Shown here piece after piece: positions 24,458 to 35,531 of a DNA stretch of 64,000 bases. The translations under genes were made by a program, and so were the position numbers. How positions within the stretch are numbered: the stretch's first letter is position 1; each line of letters opens with the position of its first letter. Location: contig VDMD01000005.1 of NCBI GenBank assembly GCA_007026445.1, forward strand, positions 248,001 to 312,000. The letters are read 5' to 3'. The notes beneath the pieces are model-generated. The model saw only the letters and a program-made list of their open reading frames with translations, did no database searches and was not told the DNA's origin. Origin of the DNA: Schizophyllum amplum (taxonomy: Eukaryota; Basidiomycota; Agaricomycetes; Agaricales; Schizophyllaceae).

Positions 24458-27325
24458 CGTGATGGGCTGTCGTTACGATGCGATGGGCTGTCGCTGCGAG
24501 CGGTCGTTCTCAGCCGCCGCAGTCACGGCATGGACTTCGGGGCGCGATAGGCGCTCTAGAAAAACGACAAGCACGACGCATGGGATGGACACCGGTATGT
24601 GGATACAGGTGTGTTTAGTCGCCCGAGGGGCGGCACTGGGACTTTGGTGGTGTTTAGTGGTGCGGACGTTAGGTGTTGGTGCTTAGCATCGTGGTGTTTA
24701 GCCTTTTGGGTGTTTAGTCACAGTGCTGTGGGTGTCTAGGGCGTTCAGGAATCAGCGTCGCGAAGTGCTACGCACTGGTAAGTAGATAACGCCACCATTT
24801 ACGCTACAATATTGACTGGTTACTATACGGCTTGGGGTGCCATACGACCACTCGGGGTGCACCCTTTTTTTTTTTTTTTGAAATCATTTTATGGACCGCA
24901 GGTGCTACCTATGGTGGTCCTTCCCCTCTTTACATGTAGGTAGTACGAAATAAAGCCTTTGTCCCATGTCTCGTGTCTCGTCCGTTGACTCCCTGCTGAG
25001 GCTCCGAGAGGCCTGCGAACGAAGTAAGTTCCCTCGCAGCCCGACGCGTCCCAGCGCCGTTTCTCGGCCGCCTCGTCCTGCTGTTCGTACTTCTCCATCT
25101 GAGCTGGTATATACCAGCCATTCGCTGATCGTCGCGTCGTGGGCCTTGAAGTGCTCGGCCGCTTGCGCGGTTATGCACGAGGAAGATGGAATACATGAAG
25201 ATGTTGGTCGGTCGCTGCAGTGCCGTCTTAGTCGTCACATATATCTTCGCCTGCTCCGAGTGCTATTATCCCGTGGCGTAGCATTCCGCGTCGGGTGTAC
25301 GGTAGCTCCGAGGAGCAGTTATAGTGTGTGTCGTGAGTATCTGTAGTTAGTGAAGGGGTAGTGGTAGGAATTTAGTGTTCTTTAGCGTATGTTCAGCTGT
25401 GTAGATGTGCCGCTGTGATGTAGTCATTCCTTTAGAAAAGCGGGGCGGAACGAGGAGACGTCACCGAATGCATGTGAGAGCCGCTGGGTGCGCGCGACGT
25501 ATCGCAGCAGCGCAACGATGCCTTTCTTCGAGCCATATAGCATCTCCAAATTCCTCGCATCTCGCCCGAGGGCTTGACGAAGCTCAAAGCGCTGTGGCTT
25601 GTATGTTGGTGGGTTAGGAACTAATCCACCGTTTTATCATCGCCGCCCCCAAGGTGCATTTTTATGGCCGCATCTAACCGGTGTGATCGCCGGATTTTTT
25701 GGATCAATCACCGATCCTGCGGGCGACAGGTTGCTGCTTCCGTTCAAATTCGATAGTACTGTAGTGACTAGCAGTGCGCGTACTTCTGCAAAAAATGAAC
25801 TGCATACTCGCCGAACTGTAGATGCTACGAGGCTCTCATTTTTTCGTGACGTGTCCAAAATTCCGCGCCGAGTCGGACGCCGAGCGCGGCATTCCGGCAA
25901 CTTGTCATCCACTTTGCGTACACGAAACGTCGACAGCGTCTTCATCGACGTTCTGCGCGACTTATGCAGGATTGAGGGGTGATATCATTGAGGTCAGAGC
26001 CTAGATGCTATCTGCACTTTACTAGATCCTGCTAGGCTGCCGACGAGGCAACTTAGAGAATTCAGTATCACGCATTGTGCAACAGTCAACATCTCGGCAT
26101 TTCGGCATTTGCGTGAGCAATGCTCGTAAGTATGACCGCCATCCAACTGCCATCCGATCTTTGGTCCCTCGCGTTTTTCTCACTACGCAGTGCAACGGTA
26201 ACAAGGGTCGGTCGAACGAGAACAGTGTTGTCAAGTTCGCCGGTGGCTGGGGGATCTAGTTAGTGGACGGCTTTCGCCGGGAATACAGGGACGTTACGTA
26301 CATTGATTGGCCAGACGTGATGTCATCGTGCGTTACGCGCGTGTGATGATGGTGACATTATGTAACACTGCTGCCTTTCTTCCTTGTCGTCGAGGCAGGC
26401 GTTCGGCCTTGGGTGATGCTCGTTGTCGGAGAACCTGTATTGTTCTTTGGCTTGCGCATCTGCCTTCTAGACAAATATCCCCTGCATAGCGTGTATTACT
26501 TCGTAGGATGAGAAATCTATGCCCTACCTTTTTCGCCAAAATCCAGGTTCCAGTACTCCCCGGTTTGCCATGCATACTGTCGACGCTGCATGAGAGTCCT
26601 CGGACTGTTTACGCGCACTCCTCGGTGTCTGTGCGCGACCCGTCTGTTGTTTTGCGAACGGCTGGTATGGATAGATAGCCGCACTTCAGGGTCCTGCGAA
26701 GGTCTTGGACACTGCATACTCGCTGCTGGACAGCTTCACGGACGGGATGGTGAGGTCAATGCCAACATTACTCGCCGGATTATCCCTCACGTCAGCCACA
26801 CCATCGACAAGGACCGGATCGTCTACATCGCTTGTCAGAAGCCACTGTCTTTCGGTCGCAGTTCTGCCGTTGGGGTATTATTTGGGAGGACGCTCTACGT
26901 TGTCATCTTCGAAGATCATCGCAATGTCGAGTTGGCTCAGCCCATTCGTTTATCGGGGTCAGAGACTTCCAGGTACATGCATCTTGTGATATCAGCGGAA
27001 GAGCGTCTGGCGTGCATCATCGACCTCGCGTGCCTTGTGGTTGTTGTGCAGTGGGCGTGCGGTCTACTACCACATGGTCGTCTCCCATCCGAGCTCAATA
27101 TATAGTATGGGGCCTCGAAATGACATTTTCAGGTCATACTCGAGCGACTGCTGGAATTCGTTCATATTGCACTTCGCTTGTATTACGACAAGTGGCGAAA
27201 TTCAGAAGAGAACACCTGTATATTTAGGTGCAAATGCACTATAATGTCGCTGTTTTCAGCCTGTTATCTCAGAGAGCGTTGTGACTATCGATGTATACAC
27301 TTCGACTCGTCGAGACGCAGTCTTC
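24458..27325. other. Gene-poor stretch with short T tract and GTGTTTAG repeats
   Basis: About 2.9 kb without a gene I can support. At 24600-24740 GTGTTTAGTC-like words recur. A T homopolymer of about 18 nt lies near 24866-24883. Base composition is visibly lower in GC than the preceding genes from here to 35.5 kb. An open frame at about 26590-27105 has some protein-like runs (for example CQKPLSFGRSSAVGVLFG), but I see no start or splice pattern that makes it a gene. Confidence 0.4.
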
Positions 27326-28058
27326 TCATACGTACACGCTGTCCCATGTATCTATGTTGATTTCCTGTATGCCGTGTACCAATACGTATCGCTGAACTAC
27401 GGTCAAGGATGGAACGGCCTCTTTGAGCATCGCGTGAAGGTCGGACTTCTCCCAGCGAGATACAATGATGAAGGCACCCATCCCATGAAATCCTGCATTT
27501 GCTAAGACGACTGACAATGCGGAGAGGTCATGCGCAAGTGATGCGAGAAAGGTATGGGTGGGAGAGCGCCATACGCTTGGTCGTGAATCCAAAGCAACCT
27601 GTATGGTATCGTAAGTTGAGTCGAGATGGGTGCATGAGATGAGCAAGATGACGGGCACAGAACGATGCTGGAGGCACGCGAGGGGGGATGTGATTGCTGT
27701 GTAACGAGAGACAGAGTCGAAAGCGGTTATGTCGTACCTTCAGGTGGCTCTTGTGCAAAACCCCGTCTGTACTGCTGTCCTTTATGCCGCGTATGAGGGC
27801 AAATCGTTCAACGGCAGTGATGCGGGGATAGTGATGCTGCCAATATGCGTGAAGAACGTCCTGCGGAACCGACTTCATGGAAAGCACGGCTTGTGCGCTT
27901 GATAGTCCCGACGATTCCAGGTATGTGGTACGCGGTGATAGGTCAAAGTCCACGTTGGCAAGAAAGGAGTGACGGAATTGAGCTGCTCCTCGTCGAGAGG
28001 CGCGCTCATGATCTAGTTCCACCAAGCGCTCCCGCAGCGTTGCGACGTCGTAGTCCAT
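27326..28058 (-). CDS. Unknown protein made of two copies of a 65-residue repeat
   Basis: I do not recognise the family. ATG at 28058; exon 1 runs to about 27738, a phase-0 intron of about 139 nt follows, and exon 2 runs from about 27598 to the stop at 27326, giving about 200 residues. Each exon contains one copy of the same unit. Copy 1 runs from FRHSFLANVDFDLSP to VERFALIRGIKD; copy 2 from PTHTFLASLAHDLSA to VQRYVLVHGIQEI. Shared positions include FLA-x2-x-x-DLS, an A/S-rich helix, LHA, PxxTxVxR and L(I/V)xGI. The one-exon-per-repeat layout suggests internal duplication of an exon. The sequence looks like an all-helical adaptor fold, but that is inference. The intron acceptor TACAG and donor GTACGA are good. 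Confidence 0.6.
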
Positions 28059-28433
28059 GTCAGAGTACCAGAGTAACGAATGACTCGCTCGCGCTTTTGT
28101 ATTGTTCCTTGCACGTGAGCAAATAAATGCTTTTTTCTCAATTTAGTATGATTGCTTGCACTTAATCAGTGGACAGTGGTGGGCTTGCGGGCGTGCATGG
28201 CACGGACCGCTTCCCGTTCTTCTTATTCTTCTCTCACGCTGTATGAACGGAGGGTTGGCGTCGGCGGTACGTATGTGCCGACGCTCAACGGGGAAGGCCT
28301 CCGCGTGTTCAAGTTACCGCATGTGTTGCGCATTACAATGTTATTGTTTGTCTGTGTCTGTTGTTCAACACCTGGCAGAGCACGGATTGTGATTGCCTGT
28401 TTTCGGCGCCGCGCTTGTTGTTGCTCTTTCATC

Positions 28434-29396
28434 ATGTCGTTACCGGATGGTCTCGCTTTTGGTCCGGACGTACTGGTGAAGTCCTTTGTAAGCCTTCACA
28501 AACTAGCGTTGACGCATTTCTAGGCATTCGTAAACGGCTTGCTGTCCGCAAAAGACGCGGAAATTCAAGCGCTGAAGGCCGAGGCGGTCAGTGCTGGCAA
28601 TGCAAGCGCGCAGGCTGCGCAAGACGCCGCGAGCTCCCAAAAAGCAATCGAGGCTCTTCGCGCACACCGCGATAACTTGAAGATTGCGATGAAGGAGACG
28701 GGAAAGCAACTTCGCGCTGCTCAGAGTTCCAATCGTCGTACCGTGAGTGTCTTGAAGGACGTTATCGTGTGTTGGGTGAGCTTTGCAATTTTTTGGTCAT
28801 CTCGAGACTGACGTATGCAGAGGGACCGCCCGAAGGACCTGCCTCGTTGCGAGTCATGTAAGGGGGTCGGGTTGGTGAGGGTCTATCCCTGTGATCATAT
28901 TGTTTGTGGACAACCTAGTTGTCTTGACAGTGATTGCTCGGACTGTCTTCACCCTTTGGACTGCCCGAGGCCGGAGTACTGCTCTTGTCATGTATCGTGG
29001 GGAGGCTGCCACGCTGTTACGTCGGAGAATGGCAACTCGAAGTGCCAGGCAGAGGTGACGGGGTACAGGCTACTCAACACGTTCAACGGCAGTGTGGCGC
29101 TGGAAGCCGTTGCTTCGGTGAGCTCTGTCTTACAGATAGCGGACGCACATGTCGAAAACTTCTTGGAGGGGGGCGGTGATGTATCATCTAGCTGTATGTC
29201 TGAATGAATGTACGCAAGGACTTGTGCTTGTTTATCATCATGTAATCGTCGCTGCTGCTTGTGGAGCTTCTGGACTCAGTTCCGCCGCATTTCAGGCGCA
29301 AGTACCCTGTTGGATCAGTACGGGCGCTTCGGAGATCTTGTATCAGCCGCTCAGATGCTGGTGTCGCGGACGTGCTTCGTCGATACTTCTGTCTAA
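28434..29396 (+). CDS. Coiled-coil plus cysteine-rich (RING-like) protein, 248 aa, copy a
   Basis: Family not recognised. Exons: 28434-28487, 28524-28742, 28821-29193, 29296-29396; all junctions keep frame and sum to 249 codons. Exon 2 encodes an Ala/Glu/Lys-rich coiled coil (AKDAEIQALKAEAVSAGNAS). Exon 3 encodes a Cys-rich module: CESC, then VYPCDHIVC, CLDSDCSDC, followed by CPRPEYCSCH and CHAV. The Cys-x2-Cys, central C-D-H-x-x-C and C-x2-C spacing resembles a RING or related treble-clef zinc site, but the full C3HC4 pattern is not satisfied. The last exon ends with ASTLLDQYGRFGDLVSAAQM. Two related genes lie downstream at 30.3 and 33.4 kb. The first intron is only 36 nt. A ubiquitin-ligase role would be inference from the finger alone. 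Confidence 0.62.
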
Positions 29397-30243
29397 CCTT
29401 CTTCCCACCATGACGTAAGGTCCCTGGGAGGCAACTGCATTGCAAGTTCTGGTCTGTCCGTGTATAGCATGGGACGGACTCCATATGGAACGGAGTGTAA
29501 GCGATTGTGCATGTCAGCGACGGCGCTCTTTATGCTCGGACCTGCGTACTTGGCGCGCGTGTGGATCATGCATATTTTGGTGGCGTCCGCTTCGAATGTG
29601 CGTTGTAAAGATCTGTGCTTTCGCGTAGGGGTGTCGCGAGCCCGTCGCTGTCATTAGCTGGCTACGCGCTTTCGTCAAAGTTCCGCATTTACATTTTGCT
29701 GACTGGCCATTGCTGATCGTTCTGCTCGTGTACATGGACATTTACGTACGAACTCGACAGGAGTATGTGCGCTGTTTTCGACAGAGCCACACCGTCCTCG
29801 ACTAAGGGCAGTTCATTGATTGTTTAGTCTATCAGTATTTCAGGTCATCTGTTTGATGCCTTTGCAGATCAATTATGGTGCCTGTCAGCTTACGTCTGGC
29901 GCAGTGCTTGACGAGCTCATGGTTTCCTTCGTGCAGTCACAATAGCTCGCGAATGATCTGTGAGTGAGCGTCGTAACTCCTCCGTCGTCCTGTTGGATCT
30001 ATTGTGGGGTCTTTGTTTCAAACAACATCGTTGACGCTTATGAATGGTCGGAGTCTATGTGCTCGCCTATCATGCATATGACGCGCCTTAGTGTAATGTA
30101 TGATTTAGGCAATTCCTTTTCTACTTGGAATCGCTGTCATCGACCACGTTCATCTGGTGCTTATTTGTGCTTTCGGTCGTTCGTCATATATATACAGGAG
30201 AAGGTGTTACCACCTTGGCTACATTTTCCCTGCACTTGTCGAT
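29397..30243. other. Intergenic between coiled-coil/Cys-rich genes a and b
   Basis: About 850 bp. Only short open frames; no domain or splice pattern is supported. Confidence 0.3.
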
Positions 30244-30360
30244 ATGAGTGAACAGGGTAGGGGACACCTCTGTAATCGTGGCGGCTACCTCAGTGGGGGT
30301 GGAGTACGTCTGTCCTGGTACTGTATCTCTTGTCCTGTGTTGCTCACTTTTTATGAGTAG

Positions 30361-30868
30361 GGTGTTACTCCCTCTTACAACAGCCGGGTTAACCAGCTTC
30401 ACTCTCGAGTCCGCGCTCTTGAGCAGGAACAGAAACTGTTCATCCATTGGAAACATCGTCTCATTGTGCTGCGCGAGAAGGTGGTCCCTGTGTTGGACGA
30501 CATTGTTTGTTCTGCCTTCAGGGTTGGAGTTTCTGCTAATTTTTGCTCAGGTTGCTCGTGCGACTAAGGTGGAGTCATGCGCCTGTGGGAAACTCGGTGT
30601 TGGCGTGGCGGAGCCGTGCATGGAGCGCGTCTGCGTTCATTGTGTTCCCCCGACATGCCCCGCGTGTGGCGTGGCCGTTCTCAGTCGCAATGAGTTGTGT
30701 CGCGATCATCGTTTTAAACGCTGTCCTCATCGAGAGTGTCCGAAGGGAGGAGAAATAGTGTCAGTCAGTGCTAAGCGCATGCCAGAGTTTGATGGTGTTG
30801 CGTTCGCTGCTGGATCGAACGCGAGCCTGTTCAGCGACTTGGCGTTGTTTCTAAAGGAAGTACGTTGA
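30361..30868 (+). CDS. Coiled-coil plus cysteine-rich protein, copy b (5' and 3' ends uncertain)
   Basis: This locus resembles copy a. One exon (30361 to about 30480) encodes a coiled coil (RVNQLHSRVRALEQEQKLF). A phase-0 intron follows, the same phase as in copy a. The exon from about 30551 encodes CACGKLGVGVAEPCMERVC, then CVPPTCPACG, CRDH and CPHRECPKG. Aligned with copies a and c, the pattern is C-x1-2-C, about seven residues, P-C, a hydrophobic residue and C, then C-(V/L) and a final C-x2-C. The likely ATG at 30244 does not join in frame through the obvious GT-AG pair, so the first exon is unresolved. The frame ends at 30868, but a splice there could add exons up to about 31274, where TTLLDEVVLMDGKNLILHM resembles the last exon of copy a. 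Role unknown. Confidence 0.45.
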
Positions 30869-31527
30869 AGCTAGATGTAATTGTTGACATGATTCTCAAT
30901 TTATGTGGTGTACGCTTCGAGTCTGTAGGTGGGGGTTTTTTTTTTCGCTCCGACGGTGTCCTTTTCATTTCTGGAAAGTGCAGGATAGCGTCGGCGCGGA
31001 GTGTCGGAACGGGCCGCGTCCCCATTTGGTTTTCTGCATTTGGATTCCGCATTGGGTTGTCTACATCGAGAAACCGCGTTCGGTTCACCGGATTCAGTTA
31101 TCACGTGATATAATTTGCAATCTCGGTTTTGGCAACTGTGGAGTACGGTTTGTTCCATCGCCTTCCTACTTGTCTGTGACTACGTTGTTGGATGAGGTCG
31201 TACTGATGGACGGAAAGAACCTGATTCTGCATATGTGCAGAGCATTGCCTGATCGCTTGGTAGGCTATGTTTAATGCCAACTGACTCTTCGGAGTCAAAT
31301 TGTTTCGTTATGCAATACGCCTGTTCAGGTTTTGTTCCTTTTCTAGGGTGCGGAACGGGTAGTAAAGTCAGGCTCTTATCTTCTTCCCGATATTTAGTCT
31401 TGTGTGGCCTTTTAAAAAAATATAAATGCATCAGGAACGTCCCAACTTTTGTCCTTCGTCGTTACGGTTTTCTCGACATGCCTCGGATGAGTACGACTGC
31501 TGCGCCGTGGACGTTGTAAGCCGTTAC

Positions 31528-32838
31528 ATGTACTCGAAGGCAATTGCTAATATTTTACATAGGGGCGACCTCCATGACCAACTTTTTTCGTACATGTCGG
31601 ACGTAGAGCTCGCGCGCATGTCTCTGACTTGCGTAGAGCTGCACGAAGCCGTCGTTGCGTACTTCGAACGGGCGTACGATCTTACGCGAGCGCTCGAAAA
31701 GTACATGCTGGCGGATTTTATCGGTCCGTTTCGGAGTATGCAACACGCATCTGGAGCAGTCATCTCCGGCTCCTTCGCGTTGAAGTTCATGGGCCGCCTT
31801 AACTTCTCGGAGGGCGATCTGGATCTCTACGTGCCTCACGAAAACGCAGTCGTCGTCGCAGCATTCCTGGAGTCTCTCGGCTATTCGTACTCACCTCGCT
31901 CAGCGCAGGAGAAGGACTTCGAGCTTGCGGCGACTATTCTCCAACCCGCACCGCCATCGAACGAAGAGGAAGCCGGTTATAGATCAGGCAGTCCGTACCG
32001 GTCGACTATCGACGCATTCACTTTTATGCGCGACGGTGTCAAGGTCCAGATCATGACTTGCCGGTACGGCGTCGTCAAGGCTGTACTGGGCTTTCATAGC
32101 AGTGCGTTCAGGCATTATATTGTTGGGTCTTGAGTTGATTTGGTGCAGCGGCGGTCATGAACATCATTACCTGTGACAGTGGATACTCTCTTTACCCGCG
32201 CGAGACATTCGAGAACAAGCGGACCCTGGCGTCTTACAGCCCGTCTCTGCATGGGATTGCCTTAGCCAAGTATGAGCGCAGGGGATGGCTCATCGTACTT
32301 GACCCTGTGCATACGGAGGTCATTAATCCTCGTAAAGAGTTTGGCCGTCTCTTCCGATACGTTGGAGACGACATGACCAGAGTCGTGACTATTCCCAAAG
32401 TGTACGTTTTCTCTTGAAAAAGGAACCGTTGAAAAATCAACTGATTATTCGTCAGAGTGCCTTGTGGAAAGAGTCACGATGCGGTCAAGTGGAACTCGTG
32501 GAACTTGACTTATCGTCACCATCAGGATCGCACGACTGGTGTCTCCATTCGGCAGGCATCCTTCACCAGTGAGCCGCTTGGCGATCAGTCATTCGAGGAC
32601 AACCATCCCGGCAGTGGGCGTTACGTGTTCGCCTTCCATCATATGAAGAACATGTATCGCAAGGCGGTGACGCGACTGAAAAAGAATGGTTCGCAGCCGT
32701 ACGTGATGATCTACATGTATATTGTTGTGCTCTTAACGTCGAACTAGGTGGCGTCGTTCCTTTGCGGAGTTGGCCGCGAAAGAGACTTGCGATCGAATGA
32801 TGCCTATTTTTTACGAGTCGGCGTTGTTACTTGATTGA
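31528..32838 (+). CDS. F-box-like / nucleotidyltransferase-fold protein, 386 aa
   Basis: Exons: 31528-32101, 32149-32401, 32456-32698, 32748-32838; they sum to 387 codons. The N-terminus (HDQLFSYMSDVELARMSLTC) looks like an F-box, as in SCF ubiquitin-ligase adaptors. About residue 80 onward has VISGSFALKFMGRLNFSEGD and then DLDLYVP. That is a G-S motif followed by the D-x-D of the nucleotidyltransferase superfamily, which binds NTP and two metals. A later segment (DAFTFMRDGVKVQIMTCRY) supplies a possible third strand, and the C-terminal half contains NIITCDSGYSLYP and KRTLASYSP. Families with this layout are, as I recall, expanded in agaricomycetes; their activity is unknown to me. An in-frame start further upstream is not ATG-supported. 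The gene looks intact. Confidence 0.68.
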
Positions 32839-33361
32839 TACGCGTTGATGTATGGTTGGTGTAACGCATCTTACTTGCTTGCATCCACGTGTATTTGTCG
32901 TGCATGCAAAACGTCTACCACATTCGGCCCTCTGTATACCATCTGATGGGCCCGAACAGTTATATATAACTGATTTCCCGGACCGCGAAGTACATGTGAG
33001 CTCGATGCTGAAGACCGTGCGTTGAAGCGGTTGGCTCTCCTGACGATTCACGGGTCAGTAATTCGCTGGTGATGCCGAAGTAGCCGCATTTCGCGCTCAA
33101 CTTTGAGACTCAAATTCTTTGCTTCAGACTCAGTCTGTCCTGATATCGCAAGGTCGCCATCTCATGTCGTATTTGCTGGGGCAAAATGGTCGCTTGTATG
33201 TGGAGTGGCGGGGTCTGTCTTGGTAGTTTTATTGTCAGGATGCGGCACTCTCTCGTGTCCGCCGCAGCGGTGAGTCCTTGCAAGATAGTATCAGCTTGCT
33301 GTACTCTCACATCAGGCCAATAACGCGTCACAATAATGTTCACGGTGTCCTTGTCTTGCAG
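32839..33361. other. Intergenic / upstream of copy c
   Basis: About 520 bp without a supported exon. A splice donor candidate (GTGAGTCC) lies near 33270, but the exon it would close is out of frame with copy c. Confidence 0.3.
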
Positions 33362-33818
33362 GCACCGGTTCCAAACAACTCGTGAAAGGGCAGTTTGCAG
33401 GTGTGGACTACCTCATACGGGACTCGCTCAGCCCTGCGGGTGTCCTATCTGCGATAAGTGCCTTCCTCACGTGTGCTGCGAGTGTCACACGGATGCGTCT
33501 TATGGTGTGCGCTCGCCAAATGTCTGTAGAGGTCAACTCTTTTCGCCCTGTTCATGATGTAGTGACTGTCCGGACGTTCATTCTACATTGCCGAGAGGCT
33601 TTGAGCCCGCTGAGTGGGAGGACGTGGAGGATGTCCATCGACCCGTCGTGTCTAGCGTTTATTTGGTTGATAGTGACGCACGACGGATCAGTTGTAGAAT
33701 GGGCGGGCTGTGGAACGCGCTGGATAGAGGTAGACTTTGTAGAGAGTGGCATGCAATGTACTGGATTCCTGATTATCCTTCAGTGGAGTCGGTGATATGG
33801 TGCCGTATCAATCCATGA
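33362..33818 (+). pseudogene. Cysteine-rich protein copy c with an in-frame TGA
   Basis: After a good acceptor (CTTGTCTTGCAG) the frame encodes VCRCGLPHTGLAQPCGCPIC, then CDKCLPHVCCECHTD, matching the Cys spacing of copies a and b. It reaches TGA at 33555-33557. The same frame continues directly with CSDCPDVHSTLPRGFEPAEW and stays open to 33818 (ending WCRINP). So one frame of about 150 codons is interrupted by a single TGA. It could be a decayed copy, a base-call error, or an unrecognised intron. No coiled-coil exon was found upstream. Confidence 0.45.
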
Positions 33819-34027
33819 CTACCATGTTTTGGCGGTCTATTTGTTACGGCCTAAAAGTAGTGCTTTTCGTCAGTGGTAGTCTCATCTCATAACAATGCGG
33901 GAATGAGTATACAATGGCATTCGCTGGTGTCGCTCGGCGTGACGGGTCTGTGACGTGACTCGTTTTGATGTTGATGTAAGGGGATCTTTCGTTGGATCTG
34001 CATTTCTGCTGTCACTCTGTTTCTATC

Positions 34028-34370
34028 ATGTCGTCTGTATACCGGAAGGATGCGAAGGGCATCTATAAGATATCTGCAGGAAGTGCGGTTGGCGTCCTTT
34101 GAACACAAGTCCGCTCATTAATTTTTTTTCTCAGCTAGACCTCCGCGCAAATTTCAAGGTTTGGGCACGTCGGCCCGACCAATAAACGTCAAATCTGCTG
34201 GAGAGGAACTCACAGAGGACGTACGGCTGCAGCGGGAAATTGACAATCGGGAGCTGCAAATCGACATGCAGAAGAGGGAGCTCGCTAAATTGCGCCGACT
34301 GAACGCCAAATTGAGTCGCGATGTGCGGGATTTTAAGAAGGGGAAGTCAGTCCATCGTCGCATTGCTTGA
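34028..34370 (+). CDS. Small basic coiled-coil protein, 96 aa
   Basis: Two exons, 34028-34082 and 34135-34370, join in frame (291 nt, 97 codons). The start reads MSSVYRKDAKGIYKIS. The C-terminal half is a charged coiled coil (LQREIDNRELQIDMQKRELA, then LRRLNAKLSRDVRDF) and the end is Lys/Arg-rich. Its place after copies a, b and c suggests it may be the coiled-coil part of a fourth, truncated member of that family, but no cysteine-rich exon follows that I can join. Function unknown. Confidence 0.45.
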
Positions 34371-35531
34371 GAGAAGTGGGATGGAGCAGTAAGTGCATAT
34401 TATGACAACGTTCACATTGACTGACCGTTGTGGTAGGAGCTGCTGATGTACGCGGCGCACCTGCAGCCGGCGAGCGTTGTCTTTTATGTCAAGGAGTTTT
34501 TTTTTTCATTTTTACACCTTGCATCTATATGTGTAGTTTCTGTACATGGACACAGGTGTTGACATGCAGTCTACGAGCACGAGATCTAGAAAGTTCCCAG
34601 TCCTTTGAAGCGCGGCCGTCCGTGCGTGAGTGTCGTGGCCACATGTTTCGCCTTCGGATACGGGTGAATGTTCGCGTCCCTCTTCACCCGAGCGGAATGT
34701 TGAGCGGAGTGGTGGCGTTAGTTTGTGGACGAATCTTTGCTCGTGATGTTCAAATCACAAATCTGTAATTCAGTCTTTTTCCAATCACTGCGAATCAACC
34801 CTTTTTAAGCATTTGATGTGATTGTGATCCATCGGAGTATAATTAAAGTCGGTGCCTTGTTTTTGTTTACTTTCGCTGTCGGTTCATGAATGGCGCTCGC
34901 GGGGAACCGACTACGAGTTCGCTGTCCCGACGCTTTTTATGTACGTTCATTCGGAGTGGTACTCCGTGCTCCATGTGTGTGTGCTGTACTTATCTCTTGC
35001 AGTAAATTCGAGATGAGTGCTACTCGGTCAGGTTGCACTTGCAAGTAAGGAAATGACGCTTCGAACCATGCCGGAGTTGACGATTGTCTTCCCGACGTCG
35101 GGGCTGCGGTATTCCTACATGACAGTTTATGGACGCTGACGGTGGACGGATCACGAATTGCTGTCCTGACGGAGGTGCCGATGGCCAACTTCTTCCGAAA
35201 ACGGGGCTCCTTTGCAGGTGAGCGATAATTCATTACCGCCCTCGCGTGCGTTCATTTCGGGCAGGTTTGTCCGTTCTGGGGCCTTTTCTTCCCACTGGAC
35301 GAAGGCGGAAGGATTTTATCTCTTCAAGGAACTCCTCCCGATGACCACTGCGGGTACCTGCAGTGTACCTGTGTGCGGATTACGAGTGGACGTTATCGCA
35401 CAGAATTTGCGCAGTACGCTGTCTACTGCTAGGCTGGTGGACCAGCCCTTTCTGTGTTGCTGGCCAAGACATGACAAATGGCTCGCGAGCTGTGATATCA
35501 AGCTGGCCACGCGAGTTTATTTATTGCAGGT
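34371..35531. other. Gene-poor flank of the repeat island
   Basis: About 1.16 kb. Protein-like frames are seen near 35070-35215 (AVFLHDSLWTLTVDGSRIAV) with a donor at about 35218, but no partner exon is clear. Possibly the remains of another accessory gene cut by the repeat at 35532. Confidence 0.3.

Noticed and set aside
26590..27105. Possible gene with a 171-codon open frame
   Set aside because: Protein-like stretches exist, but there is no clear ATG context, splice pattern or recognisable domain, and other frames are equally open.
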